A stretch of DNA of 64,000 bases. Source: Salinicola socius (lineage in GTDB: Bacteria > Pseudomonadota > Gammaproteobacteria > Pseudomonadales > Halomonadaceae). Below, in pieces: positions 17,956 through 26,790 of the stretch. Numbering within the stretch: the first letter of the stretch is position 1; every line of letters starts with the position of its first letter. The notes beneath the pieces were generated by a model. The model did not search any database. It was not told the origin of the DNA and saw nothing but the letters and a program-made list of their open reading frames with translations. Made by a program: the position numbers and the translations under genes. The stretch lies in the NCBI RefSeq assembly GCF_001937195.1, contig NZ_MSDO01000009.1, forward strand, positions 240,474 through 304,473. Direction: 5' to 3'.

Positions 17956-18134
17956 GCCTAACCGTCACGGAAATACGGCGTACCGCCTGCCAGTTTACCC
18001 GGCGCCCGGAAGCCGGGACGAACCCCGCCGGGCGCCGAAATCAGCGCGTAGCATAACGAGCCGGGCGGCCGAATGACAGGACCGTGGACGACATCTCTGC
18101 GGCCGGCCCTGACCTTCGCCGCAGGCGGCGTCGA

Positions 18135-18341
18135 TCAATCCAGCGTGACGCCGACCTTGATGGTCACCTGCCAATGAGAAAGCTGGTTGTCCTCGAGATG
18201 GCCACGGGTCTCGGTAACCTCGAACCAGCGCATCCCGTGCAGCGTCTTGCTGGCCTTCTGCAGCGCGTTCTGAACGGCATCCTCGATGCTGGTGGTCGAA
18301 GAACCGGTAAGTTCGATCTGCTTGTAGACGTGGTCGCTCAT
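18135..18341 (-). CDS. Dodecin family flavin-binding protein
   Basis: 68 residues, the exact dodecin size: [15 protein letters not shown], then the helix [22 protein letters not shown] whose Trp stacks on flavin, and strand [19 protein letters not shown] with the Gln-x-x-x-Trp-Gln elements. Dodecins form hollow dodecamers storing riboflavin/FMN or FAD. AGGAG precedes the ATG. Sits between trkA and pncA on the same strand. Confidence 0.95.
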   Translation of the reverse strand: MSDHVYKQIELTGSSTTSIEDAVQNALQKASKTLHGMRWFEVTETRGHLEDNQLSHWQVTIKVGVTLD

Positions 18342-18431
18342 GATGAAACTCCTGGGGTGAACCGTGGTTGTGGGTCCCGGCGGTCGCTTCCGGGGTTTCG
18401 GAGATATTCAAGGACCTGAAAGCCGAGAGGC

Positions 18432-19241
18432 TCAGATATCGACGATGGCGATACCCAGATCCGAGAGACGCTGGCGGGTATCGTCGTCGGTCTCGTAGGT
18501 GACCGGTCGCGTCAACGACCACAGAAAATGCGTCTTGAAGCCGGCCGCCACGGCGTCCTCGGCAGTCCACAGAACGCAGACATCGCGCGCCAGGCCGCAG
18601 ACATGGACATCGGTGACCCGACGATCGCGCAGCCATCCGGCGAGCCCGGTGGCGGGGCGATGACCGTCGGGGCCGATATTGTTGCGAAAGGCGCTGTAGG
18701 AATCGATGCCGGGGTCGGTGCCCTTGCGAATGATCGCATTGCAGGATGCCCAGTCGATCGCCGGATGCAGGGCCGCGCCCTCGGTGCGCTGAATGCAGTG
18801 ATCGGGCCACAGGGTTTGAGAGTGACCGTAGAACTCCAACGCTTCGAACGGTTGATGGGGCGGGTGCTTCGAGGCAAACGAGACGTGTCCTGCCGGGTGC
18901 CAGTCCTGGGTCGCCACCACATGATCGAACGCATGCTGGGCCAGCAACCACTCGAGACCCAGCAGGATCTCGTCGCCTCCGGTACAGGCCAGCGCGCCGC
19001 CGGGCATGAAGTCCGGCTGCACGTCGACGATGATCAGGGCGCTATGCGGGTTGATGCCACCGAGCGCCAACCCGGCGGGCTGCGTCTCGGTGCGTGGTGG
19101 ACTATCGATAATATCGGTATCAGGCACGGCGAGCGCCCCCCGAGTGACGGATTCCCGTTCAGTATCGGAGGCGGGCGGGGATGTCGCAAGTGAGGCGGCC
19201 GCCAAGGCGGGGAGCTCGCATCTGGGCGCCATCGACGGCAT
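18432..19241 (-). CDS. pncA: Nicotinamidase / isochorismatase-family hydrolase
   Basis: The catalytic domain (about residues 63-269) matches nicotinamidase: ALIIVDVQPDFMPGGAL with the catalytic Asp, the metal-site segment ATQDWHPAGHVSF, IRKGTDPGIDSYSAF with the catalytic Lys, and VCGLARDVCV with the nucleophilic Cys. It deamidates nicotinamide to nicotinate in NAD salvage. The first 60 or so residues are unlike the family. The ATG at 19241 is 24 bases after the rsmB stop with a weak AAGGCGAG; a GTG at 19127 would shorten the extension to about 23 residues. Some extension is real in any case because no other start lies close to the domain. Confidence 0.85.
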   Translation of the reverse strand: MPSMAPRCELPALAAASLATSPPASDTERESVTRGALAVPDTDIIDSPPRTETQPAGLALGGINPHSALIIVDVQPDFMPGGALACTGGDEILLGLEWLLAQHAFDHVVATQDWHPAGHVSFASKHPPHQPFEALEFYGHSQTLWPDHCIQRTEGAALHPAIDWASCNAIIRKGTDPGIDSYSAFRNNIGPDGHRPATGLAGWLRDRRVTDVHVCGLARDVCVLWTAEDAVAAGFKTHFLWSLTRPVTYETDDDTRQRLSDLGIAIVDI

Positions 19242-19265
19242 CGATGCGCGCTCGCCTTGACGCGA

Positions 19266-20594
19266 TCAGGCGTTCTTGCGAAGCCGGGCATAGAAAAAGC
19301 CGTCCTGACCTGCCGGCTGGGGAAACAGTTGGCGCCCGTGGCCGGCCGGCTGACCCCAGTCGAGATCGTCAGGCGTGTCGGCAACGGCGTCCGCTGTACG
19401 GGCCAGGAACGTTTCGATCTGATTCGCGTTTTCCGCCGGCAGCACCGAGCAGGTGGCGTAGAGCAAGATCCCGCCCGGTGCCAGCTTGGCCCACAGCGTG
19501 TCGAGCAGGCGTCCCTGCAGCGCGGCCAGTTCGGCGACGTCACTGTGGCGGCGGGCGAGCTTGATGTCCGGATGGCGTCGAATGACGCCCGTGCCGGAAC
19601 AGGGCGCGTCGAGCAGGATGGCATCGAAGGGCTCACCGTCCCACCAGGCGTCGTCGGCGCCCGGGGCGCTGGCATCGCCTGCATGAAGCGTGGCTTCCAG
19701 TCCCAGCCGCTGAAGGGTCGAGGAGACCCGCTTCAACCGCGACGCGTCGACGTCCAGCGCGGTGAGCCGAACGTCGAAACGCTCGAGCAGATGGGCCGTC
19801 TTGCCGCCGGGCGCACTGCAGGCATCGAGAACGCGCTTCTCGGCGTTGTCCGCCAGTGCCGGTGCCAGCAGGTCGGCACACAGCTGAGCGGATTCGTCCT
19901 GGACGCTGACGTCGCCGTCGGCGAAGCCGGGCAGCTGGGTCACGTCGCAGGGCGTTTCCAGCTGAATGCCGTCTTCTGCAAAACGGCAGGGCACGGCGGC
20001 CAGTCCCGCGCTCTCCAGACGCTGCAGATAGGTATCGCGGGTGACCCGGCGACGATTGACCCGCAGCGTCATCGGCCCCGCTTCGTTGTTGGCCTCGCAG
20101 ATCGCGCGCCAGGCGTCCGGCCAAGCATCGCGAAATTCGAGCAGTAGCCAGTCCGGATGCCACAGGGCGACCGGCGCTGCCTTGTCGACCTTGGCTTGCA
20201 ACGCGACCGATTCACGCTGAAAGCGACGCAGGCAGCCGTTGAGCACACGGGTCGCCCACGGTTTGCCAAGCGCCCGCGCGGCACCCGCGGTCTCGCTGAC
20301 GGCGGCATGGGCCGGCACGCGCATGTGCAAAATCTGGTACAGGCCGATCAGCAGCAGTGCCTGAACGTCGGTGTCGCGCTGTTTCATGGGCTCGCGCAGC
20401 AACTGCCCGGCGAGTGCTTCCAGACGCGGATGCGCCCGGCAGACGCCGAAGCAGAGCGCCTTGACGAAGCCGCGGTCGCGCTCCTTGATCACGCTGGAGG
20501 CCAGGTCGGCGTCCAGGCTCGACAGCGAGCCTTTGCCGTTCAGCACCGGCACCAGCAGTTGCGCGGCAAATGCGCGGGTATCGCCAGAGTTCAT
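19266..20594 (-). CDS. rsmB: 16S rRNA (cytosine-967-C5)-methyltransferase RsmB
   Basis: 442 residues: N-terminal NusB-like RNA-binding domain (RAFAAQLLVPVLNGKGSL...), then a SAM-dependent m5C methyltransferase with DACSAPGGKTAHLLE (SAM motif I), LLDAPCSGTGVIRRHPD carrying the proline-cysteine catalytic/release motif, and LLYATCSVLPAENANQIE with the nucleophilic Cys. The ATG overlaps the fmt stop codon (ATGA). Part of the def-fmt-rsmB translation block. Confidence 0.98.
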   Translation of the reverse strand: MNSGDTRAFAAQLLVPVLNGKGSLSSLDADLASSVIKERDRGFVKALCFGVCRAHPRLEALAGQLLREPMKQRDTDVQALLLIGLYQILHMRVPAHAAVSETAGAARALGKPWATRVLNGCLRRFQRESVALQAKVDKAAPVALWHPDWLLLEFRDAWPDAWRAICEANNEAGPMTLRVNRRRVTRDTYLQRLESAGLAAVPCRFAEDGIQLETPCDVTQLPGFADGDVSVQDESAQLCADLLAPALADNAEKRVLDACSAPGGKTAHLLERFDVRLTALDVDASRLKRVSSTLQRLGLEATLHAGDASAPGADDAWWDGEPFDAILLDAPCSGTGVIRRHPDIKLARRHSDVAELAALQGRLLDTLWAKLAPGGILLYATCSVLPAENANQIETFLARTADAVADTPDDLDWGQPAGHGRQLFPQPAGQDGFFYARLRKNA

Positions 20595-21652
20595 TGGGCG
20601 GCTTCCTTGGATGACTGATCGTGGCCTTGTTCGGAAGATGGGCCGGAATCTTGACCGAGACGCTGGCCGGAGCGAAGGCGAGGGTGATTGGCGTTGAGCA
20701 GATCGCGTGCCGCGAGCGGCTTGCCACCGGGCATCTGCAGCTGGGTTACCCGCAGCACCTCGCGGCCGTCGGCGCCGCAGGCGATCCGCAGCGCGTCGGC
20801 GGCGGATTCGAGCAGCGTACCCGGCTGTGGCGCGGCGGAGCTGACCCTGTCGGAGGGCACCGTCTGGTCGTCGGTTTCCGGCAGCGCCAACCACAGCCGC
20901 AGTGGCTCGCCGTCGAGCCGAGTCCAGGCCACCGGCCACGGGTTGAAGGCGCGAATGCGGCGTGACAGCGCGACCGCCGAATGATGAAAGTCGAGCTCCG
21001 CTTCCGACTTCGAGAGCTTGCTGGCGTAGGTGACGCCATCGTCCGGCTGCGGCGTGGCGCTCAGGCCGTTCCCGGCCAGCGCGTCGACGCCCTCGATCAG
21101 CGTCTGGCCACCGAGCTCGGCGAGACGATCATGCAGTGCGCCGCCGGTCGTGGTGTCGTCGATCGGCGTGCGCTTGATCAGCAGCATGTCGCCGGTATCG
21201 AGACCGGCATTCATCTGCATCAGGGTGATACCGCTCTCGCTGTCGCCCGCCTCGATGGCGCGCTGGATCGGCGCCGCACCACGCCAGCGAGGCAGCAGCG
21301 AGGCGTGGACGTTGAGGCAGCCGAGCCGAGGAATATCGAGTACCGCCTGTGGCAGCAGCAATCCATAGGCGACGACGATCATCACATCGGCCTCGAATTC
21401 GGCCAGCCGACGTTGGGCGTCCTGCTTCCTGAGACTGAGCGGCGTTTCCACCGGCAGCGCGTGCTCCAGGGCAAGGCGCTTGACCGGGCTGGGCGTGAGC
21501 TTGCGGCCACGACCGGCGGGGCGGTCAGGCTGCGTGTAGACCCCGACGACCTGATGACGGGAGGCGAGCAGGGCCTTGAGGCCTTCGGCGGCGAAATCCG
21601 GGGTGCCGGCGAAGACGATCCGCAGCGGTTGTCCTTCAACACGGTGGCTCAT
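20591..21652 (-). CDS. fmt: Methionyl-tRNA formyltransferase
   Basis: 353 residues, slightly longer than the usual 310-320 because of a charged C-terminal tail. LRIVFAGTPDFAAEGL opens the formyltransferase domain; LPRWRGAAPIQRAIEAGDSESGITLMQMNAGLDTGDML contains the folate and catalytic region with the Asn-His-Asp set (CLNVHASLLP, D in GLDTGD). A C-terminal OB-like domain binds tRNA. It formylates initiator Met-tRNA. The stop overlaps the rsmB start. The upstream sequence carries three tandem copies of an 18-bp unit containing the ribosome binding site. Confidence 0.97.
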   Translation of the reverse strand: MSHRVEGQPLRIVFAGTPDFAAEGLKALLASRHQVVGVYTQPDRPAGRGRKLTPSPVKRLALEHALPVETPLSLRKQDAQRRLAEFEADVMIVVAYGLLLPQAVLDIPRLGCLNVHASLLPRWRGAAPIQRAIEAGDSESGITLMQMNAGLDTGDMLLIKRTPIDDTTTGGALHDRLAELGGQTLIEGVDALAGNGLSATPQPDDGVTYASKLSKSEAELDFHHSAVALSRRIRAFNPWPVAWTRLDGEPLRLWLALPETDDQTVPSDRVSSAAPQPGTLLESAADALRIACGADGREVLRVTQLQMPGGKPLAARDLLNANHPRLRSGQRLGQDSGPSSEQGHDQSSKEAAQ

Positions 21653-21653
21653 T

Positions 21654-21707
21654 CGCTAAGTTCCTGATGTCCGCTAAGTTCCTGATGTCCGCCAAGTTCC
21701 TGATGCA
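21654..21707. repeat. Tandem 18-bp repeat (x3) that triplicates the fmt ribosome binding site
   Basis: Units at 21654-21671, 21672-21689 and 21690-21707. On the minus strand each reads GACATCAGGAACTTAGCG or a close variant; the first two are identical and the third differs at three positions. The copy nearest fmt places AGGAAC 8 bases before its ATG, so the other two are spare copies 18 and 36 bases upstream. Confidence 0.9.
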
Positions 21708-21729
21708 TGCTGCCGGAAAATGAATGACG

Positions 21730-21761
21730 AAAGGCCGGCGTCGCGAGGACCGCCGGCCTTT
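21730..21761 (-). terminator. Hairpin terminator between def and fmt
   Basis: Perfect 11-bp stem AAAGGCCGGCG / CGCCGGCCTTT with a 10-base loop, 26 bases after the def stop. On the minus strand the stem ends in TTT. It may reduce read-through from def into fmt. Confidence 0.65.
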
Positions 21762-21786
21762 GAGAGCCTGGGGGTGACGTGGGCGA

Positions 21787-22293
21787 TCAGGCGTCCTGCT
21801 TCAGACGCTTCTGCATCTTCTTGAGAATCCGGTCGCGCTTGAGCGGCGACAGATAGTCGACGAACAGCACGCCTTCGAGATGATCGCACTCGTGCTGGAT
21901 GCAGTGGGCCAGCAATCCGTCAGCGTCCAGTTCGTAGGCATTGCCGTCGCGATCGGTGGCCTTGAGATGAACCCGTAGCGCGCGCGGCACCTCGGCATAG
22001 TAATCAGGGATCGACAGGCAGCCTTCCTGCAGTGGCTCGCGTTCGTCATCCAGCGGCTCGTAGCTCGGGTTGATCAACACCAGCGGGCCATTGCGGTCGT
22101 CGCTGACGTCCATGACGATCACACGCTGATGGACGTCGATCTGGGTCGCGGCGAGTCCGATGCCGGCGGCGTCGTACATGGTTTCGAGCATGTCGTCGAC
22201 CAGCGTACGGATGTCGTCGTCGACCTGGGCGACCGGTGCCGCTCGGGTGCGAAGGCGCGGATCGGGATACTGGAGAATGGTTCTGATGGCCAT
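21787..22293 (-). CDS. def: Peptide deformylase
   Basis: 168 residues with all three deformylase motifs: GIGLAATQ (44-51), EGCLS with metal ligand Cys92, and HECDH with His134, Glu135 and His138. It removes the formyl group from new proteins. [11 protein letters not shown] is the usual N-terminus, but it has no clear ribosome binding site; an in-frame ATG 8 codons upstream (MPIGTQTN) lies 11 bases after AGGGAGA and could be used. Divergent from the LysM-protein gene. Confidence 0.97.
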   Translation of the reverse strand: MAIRTILQYPDPRLRTRAAPVAQVDDDIRTLVDDMLETMYDAAGIGLAATQIDVHQRVIVMDVSDDRNGPLVLINPSYEPLDDEREPLQEGCLSIPDYYAEVPRALRVHLKATDRDGNAYELDADGLLAHCIQHECDHLEGVLFVDYLSPLKRDRILKKMQKRLKQDA

Positions 22294-22469
22294 ATTCGTT
22301 TGCGTGCCTATCGGCATGTTTGACGTGATCTCCCTATTGTAGAGCGCCAGCGTCGACGGGGGAACCGCTTCACGGGGATCGCGTGTGCCGCCGCTTGCGT
22401 GTCCTGCCCTCAAGTCCAGCCTGTCAGCGCCGATCTAGGACGTTATAGGTCGGTGGGTTCACGCTGGGG

Positions 22470-23774
22470 ATGACAACGGCAATGATCAGTTTGGAAGGTT
22501 GGCGAGCGCGCCGCCCGCGCTGTCGTGGCGTGGCGGCGCGACTGCTGATGTCGGGCGGGCTGGCCCTGTTGGCGGCGCTGCCCACGTCGGCGTGGGCGCT
22601 GTCTGCGCAGGCCGATTCGCCGTCGGCTCGGTCCACTTCGCTGTCGCTTAGGGCGGATGCGCCGGCCAGTTATACCGTTCGCCAGGGCGATACGCTCTGG
22701 GGCATCGCCGCCCGCTTCCTCGAGGCGCCTTGGCGGTGGCAGGAACTGTGGCAGCGCAATCCGCAGATTGGCTCGCCGCGCAGCCTGTATCCCGGTGACG
22801 TGATCTCTCTGACGACGCGGGCCGGCACGCCGGGCCTTTCCCTCGAGCGCGGCCGCGGTCAGCCGGTTCGGCTCTCTCCCGGCGTGCGCCGCGTGCCAAC
22901 GCGACAGGCGGTGCCGGGGCTGCCGCTGGCGCGTATCAAGGTCTTTCTCGAGGCCTATCAGATCGTCGATCCCGGCGTGCTCGAGGGCGCTCCGACCGTC
23001 GTCGCCGGGCAGGCCCAGCGGCTATTGAGCGGTGCGGGCGACAGGCTATACGCCCATGGGTCGCTGCCGGCGGTCGGGGCCACGCTCGGCGTCTACCGTC
23101 CAGGCAACGATTATCGCTCCCCCGCGGCATCCGATGACCTGGCAAATAGGTCGATAACCGGATCGACACCGAGATCGACACCGAGATCGACAACCACGTC
23201 GACAACCACGTCGACAGCCACGTCGACAGCCACGTCCAAAGCGACGTCGACAAACACGCCAGCCCAACGATCGCTGGGGCTGGAGTTGCGGCGTCTCGGT
23301 CACGTGCGGGTGAGTCGAAACGTGGGTGATGTCGGCGAGCTCGAGGTGCTGGACGCCGTGCAGGAGATTCGCAATGGCGACTACCTGCTGGCACTGGACG
23401 AAGGCGGCATTGCCACCCGGTTTCTGCCGCGTGCGCCTGAAACGCCGGTGGTAGCGACGATTCTTTCGGTGCCGCACGGGGTACGATTCATCGGCCGTCA
23501 TGATGTCGTGGCGATCGATCGCGGTCGCGCCGACGGACTCGAGACCGGCCACGTGCTGCAAGTGATGCGCCAGGGCGAACGCGTGCATGACGACAGTCGC
23601 GACGACTGGGTGACGTTACCGGATACCGAAGCCGGCGCGGTGATGGTGTTTCGCGTTTTCGATCATCTCAGTTACGCCCTGGTGATGCGCACTTCTCAGG
23701 TGCTGGCGGTGGGCGATCAATTGGTCGTGCCGCGCGATCTTCGCGAGACTCTGGCCAGCGGAGGGGCATTTTGA
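22470..23774 (+). CDS. LysM-domain exported protein
   Basis: 434 residues. A signal peptide (Arg-rich n-region, LLMSGGLALLAALPTSAWA, cleavage near residue 43) is followed by a LysM domain at about 68-116 (YTVRQGDTLWGIAARFLEAPWRWQELWQRNP), which binds peptidoglycan. A low-complexity Thr/Ser linker (residues 227-262) is encoded by a 12-bp tandem repeat, and a C-terminal domain with no catalytic signature follows. Orthologues sit between def and dprA in many gammaproteobacteria; their role at the cell wall is not established. Confidence 0.92.
   Translation: MTTAMISLEGWRARRPRCRGVAARLLMSGGLALLAALPTSAWALSAQADSPSARSTSLSLRADAPASYTVRQGDTLWGIAARFLEAPWRWQELWQRNPQIGSPRSLYPGDVISLTTRAGTPGLSLERGRGQPVRLSPGVRRVPTRQAVPGLPLARIKVFLEAYQIVDPGVLEGAPTVVAGQAQRLLSGAGDRLYAHGSLPAVGATLGVYRPGNDYRSPAASDDLANRSITGSTPRSTPRSTTTSTTTSTATSTATSKATSTNTPAQRSLGLELRRLGHVRVSRNVGDVGELEVLDAVQEIRNGDYLLALDEGGIATRFLPRAPETPVVATILSVPHGVRFIGRHDVVAIDRGRADGLETGHVLQVMRQGERVHDDSRDDWVTLPDTEAGAVMVFRVFDHLSYALVMRTSQVLAVGDQLVVPRDLRETLASGGAF
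23148..23255 (+). repeat. 12-bp coding minisatellite (9 units) in the LysM-protein gene
   Basis: Nine codon-aligned 12-base units based on ACG-TCG-ACA-ACC, encoding RSIT, GSTP, RSTP, RSTT, TSTT, TSTA, TSTA, TSKA, TSTN. Several neighbouring units differ by a single base, and units 6 and 7 are identical, which points to recent slippage or unequal exchange. Copy-number change would keep the frame and only alter linker length. Confidence 0.9.
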
Positions 23775-23859
23775 CGAGTCTGCTGACGAGCATTGGCGGT
23801 CAGGGTATTGCCAGGGCCGATCGTCGTTTCGACAGCCCTCATCGCCGCGGGTGTCGGCC

Positions 23860-25080
23860 ATGACGCCGGGACTGCAAGACTGGCTCGCGCTCGACGCGCT
23901 TCCCGGGCTGGGGCCGGCCAAACTGGCACCGTTGGTGCGACGCTGGCGCGAGGGTGACGATCTGCACTGGCCTCAGGGTTGGCTGGCAGCGTTGCCAGCC
24001 AGCCTGGCCCAGCCGCTGCGACTGTGGTTGGAGCATCCGGCCCGAAGCCCGTTGACGCCTGCGATCGACGCCGCGATCGGGTGGGAGCGCGCCGACTCAC
24101 TTCATCACCTGCTCCATCCCGGGCATCCGGCCTGGCCCGAATTGCTGAACCAGCTGCCCGACCCGCCGACGATACTCTGGGCCAAGGGCGACCTCGCGAT
24201 CCTGTCGCGCCCCGCCATGGCGATCGTCGGTACCCGGCGGCCCACGCGGGAGGGGCAGGACAACGCCGCGCGCTTTGCCCGGGCGCTGGTCGAAAAAGGA
24301 TTCTGCATCGCCAGCGGCATGGCGTTGGGCATCGATGGTGCGGCCCAGAGAGCAGCGCTTCAGGTCGGCGGCGCCACCATCGGCGTGCTTGGCTGCGGGG
24401 TGGATGTGGTCTATCCGCCTCGTCACGCCTCGCTCTACCGCGAATTGCTGGCCGGGCAAGGGCTGCTGCTTTCCGAGCATGCGCCGACGACGCGAGCGCA
24501 TCCCCGCTTCTTCCCGCGGCGCAACCGCCTGATCACCGGGCTATCCCTCGGCGTGCTGGTGGTGGAGGCGGCGGAGAAGAGCGGGTCGCTGGTCAGCGCG
24601 CGTCTGGCGCTGGAACAGGATCGGGAGGTCTTCGCAATACCGGGATCGATTCACAACCCGCAGTCTGCCGGTTGCCTGCGCCTGATTCGCCAGGGGGAGG
24701 CGGCGCTGGTTCGCGACGTCGACGACATGCTTGCCGATCTGTCGACCTGGCAGGTGGCGGCGCTCGACCCGCTGTCGAAGCCGTTGGATCGGTCGCTAAC
24801 CGCAATGGACGCCCCGCTCGATGATGCCGCGAACCCTCCAGCTTCGACGCCATCTTTATTCTCACCGTCACCGTTACCGTCGTCTCCGGCGTTGGCCGTT
24901 TCGCCCGTGGCGCCGGAGTCGCCGCTACTGGCAGCGCTCAGCGACGCCCCGACGCCGGTGGACCTGCTGGTCGAGCTGACCGGTCAGTCGGTGGCCGAAT
25001 TGCAGCTGGGCCTGCTCGAGCTCGAGCTCGATGGCTGGGTGGCACAGACGACCGGCGGCTGGGTCCGAAGAGGGCGATGA
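23860..25080 (+). CDS. dprA: DNA-processing protein DprA
   Basis: 406 residues. N-terminal helical segment (LDALPGLGPAKLAPLV), then the Rossmann-like DprA core: AIVGTRRPTREG, FCIASGMALGIDGAAQRAAL, GVLGCGVDVVYPPRH, FPRRNRLITGLSLGVLVVEAAEKSGSL and EQDREVFAIPGSI, and a C-terminal winged-helix domain (PTPVDLLVELTGQSVAELQLGLLELELDGWV). It loads RecA on incoming single strands in natural transformation. A GTG three codons upstream is an alternative start; neither has a strong ribosome binding site. Confidence 0.96.
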   Translation: MTPGLQDWLALDALPGLGPAKLAPLVRRWREGDDLHWPQGWLAALPASLAQPLRLWLEHPARSPLTPAIDAAIGWERADSLHHLLHPGHPAWPELLNQLPDPPTILWAKGDLAILSRPAMAIVGTRRPTREGQDNAARFARALVEKGFCIASGMALGIDGAAQRAALQVGGATIGVLGCGVDVVYPPRHASLYRELLAGQGLLLSEHAPTTRAHPRFFPRRNRLITGLSLGVLVVEAAEKSGSLVSARLALEQDREVFAIPGSIHNPQSAGCLRLIRQGEAALVRDVDDMLADLSTWQVAALDPLSKPLDRSLTAMDAPLDDAANPPASTPSLFSPSPLPSSPALAVSPVAPESPLLAALSDAPTPVDLLVELTGQSVAELQLGLLELELDGWVAQTTGGWVRRGR

Positions 25081-25134
25081 CGCTCGCTTCGGCCCCGCCT
25101 GCCTTGACTCGCTCTTCTACCGCCAATCTCTCGT

Positions 25135-25974
25135 CTACCGAGTCGCCGGTCCGCCCCACACTTCCAGATGGTTGCGACGGGCACGTGATTTTTGCTCGTC
25201 GCTCAGGCTCCAGTCGCCGCCGTAGATCGCTTCCTCCCAATCGCCGTAAGCCGGGTTGGGCAGCACGATGTATCGGCTGCCGAAGGCGTCGGCCTGGGCA
25301 TTGACGGCGGCACGGCGAGCGGGGGCAGTGTCGCGATCGAAGCCGGCGGAAAAATCGCCGAGGTTGTCGCCCATCAGCAGTACGACCCAGTGTGATTGCG
25401 CCACGCGCTGGCGTCGTGCGGTCTTGTCGCTGGAATCGCTGCGCGGCAGGAAATGCTCGCTGTCGGCATCGGGAAAACCGACCTGCTGCAGGTTGCGAAG
25501 CGTCGCTTCGGTTTCGCTGTCGCGGCGATTGGTGACATAGAAGACCTCGACCCCGCGCGACGCGGCGTAGTCGAGAAACGCCTTGGCGCCGGGTATCGGC
25601 ACGGCGCTGGCTTTCTCCACCCATTTATGCCAGCTGTCGCTGGCGTAGTTCTCGCTCTGGGCGATCAGCCAGGCTTCGTAGGGTGAGTTGTCGAGCACCG
25701 TCTCGTCGACATCGACGATGATCGCCGGCCGGCGCTGTTGGCCGTTGGCGGGTGCGGAGAGCGCACGGTCCAGATTCATGCGCGCCAGATTGAAGGCTTG
25801 ATGGCTAAGCGCGGCGTATTCGCCGGAGGACTGCATCCAGACCGTTGCCATCACCAGTTCGTCGGCAAGAGACACCGGAGGGCCTAGCGGTTTCGCCGGA
25901 TGCTGGGCGCAGGCGGAGAGTCCGCCGGCCAGGATCAGCGAGAGCAGAGACAGAGAGAGCGGGGAACGGGGCAT
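25135..25974 (-). CDS. Lipoprotein acid phosphatase / 5'-nucleotidase, e(P4) class C family
   Basis: 279 residues. Lipoprotein signal with lipobox LSAC (Cys22). HAD-type phosphatase core: IIVDVDETVLDNSPYE (nucleophile Asp88, acid Asp90), VFYVTNRRDSETEATL (motif II Thr-Asn) and LLMGDNLGDF (motif IV acidic residues). Class C (e(P4)) enzymes dephosphorylate nucleotides at the outer membrane for nucleoside or nicotinamide riboside uptake. Convergent with dprA; inserted in an otherwise plus-strand block. Confidence 0.92.
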   Translation of the reverse strand: MPRSPLSLSLLSLILAGGLSACAQHPAKPLGPPVSLADELVMATVWMQSSGEYAALSHQAFNLARMNLDRALSAPANGQQRRPAIIVDVDETVLDNSPYEAWLIAQSENYASDSWHKWVEKASAVPIPGAKAFLDYAASRGVEVFYVTNRRDSETEATLRNLQQVGFPDADSEHFLPRSDSSDKTARRQRVAQSHWVVLLMGDNLGDFSAGFDRDTAPARRAAVNAQADAFGSRYIVLPNPAYGDWEEAIYGGDWSLSDEQKSRARRNHLEVWGGPATR

Positions 25975-26164
25975 GATCGGTTTCCTGGTCGTTTTGCCGT
26001 GAAGGAGTGCGTTGCCGATAGGTCAATATGGTCGGCGAGAGGCGGTCTTGCCAGTCGGAACAGGGAGCCGGGTGCGACGTTCAGGCACGGCAGGATGTGG
26101 TCCGGCCATGCTAGAATTCGTCCCCATTCAGCGCTGGGTTGGCTTGCGACAGAGAGATCGGGAC

Positions 26165-26713
26165 ATGCAGGAAAAGGCAGCGGCCGTGGCGTCACTCAAA
26201 CGAGGCGGCATCATCGCGTATCCCACCGAAGGCGTCTGGGGTCTGGGTTGCGATCCGGACAATGAGCAGGCCCTGGCAGCGTTGATCGCGCTCAAGGGGC
26301 GCGCCAGCGACAAAGGGCTGATTCTGATCGCCGGTGACATCCGGCAACTGGCGGACTGGCTCGCGGGGGTCGATGAGGCGGCAATGGCCCGGCTGATTGA
26401 CAGCTGGCCCGGCCCCAACACCTGGTTGATTCCCGACAACGGTCGTGCCAAACCGCTTCTGCGCGGTAATCATGTCACGCTGGCTGTGCGCGTCAGCGAT
26501 CATCCGCTGGTACAGGCTCTGTGCGCCGCCTGGGGCGGACCGCTGGTATCGACCTCGGCCAACCGTGCCGGTGAGCCGCCGGGGATGAGCGCCGAACAGG
26601 TGCGCCAGACGTTCGGCGATGCGGTGGACGTGATCGTCGATGGCCCGCTTGGCGGTCGCGACCGGCCGAGCACCATCCGCGATCTGATGTCCAACCGGAC
26701 GTTGCGCGCCTGA
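26165..26713 (+). CDS. tsaC: Threonylcarbamoyl-AMP synthase TsaC (Sua5/YciO/YrdC family)
   Basis: 182 residues, the single-domain bacterial TsaC size. GGIIAYPTEGVWGLGCDPDN (substrate pocket), KGRASDKGLILI with the KxR-x(2)-K nucleotide motif, and VSTSANRAGEPP are all diagnostic. It makes threonylcarbamoyl-AMP for tRNA t6A37. AGAGAG lies 8 bases before the chosen ATG. It is followed by hemF and aroE, the same order as in Pseudomonas and E. coli. Confidence 0.96.
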   Translation: MQEKAAAVASLKRGGIIAYPTEGVWGLGCDPDNEQALAALIALKGRASDKGLILIAGDIRQLADWLAGVDEAAMARLIDSWPGPNTWLIPDNGRAKPLLRGNHVTLAVRVSDHPLVQALCAAWGGPLVSTSANRAGEPPGMSAEQVRQTFGDAVDVIVDGPLGGRDRPSTIRDLMSNRTLRA

Positions 26714-26790
26714 GCGCGCCAGCGTTTCCGCGGCCGCAATCCCGACTCACGCGCTGAACCCTATTCTCCGGACCTGAAGGAACGACGATC

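Noticed and set aside
18001..18036. Inverted repeat GGCGCCCG / CGGGCGCC downstream of the dodecin gene as a terminator
   Set aside because: The loop is 20 bases, itself GC-rich, and there is no T-run; too weak to call.
23148..23255. CRISPR-like array
   Set aside because: The 12-bp units are contiguous with no spacers and lie inside a coding frame; no cas genes are present in the window.
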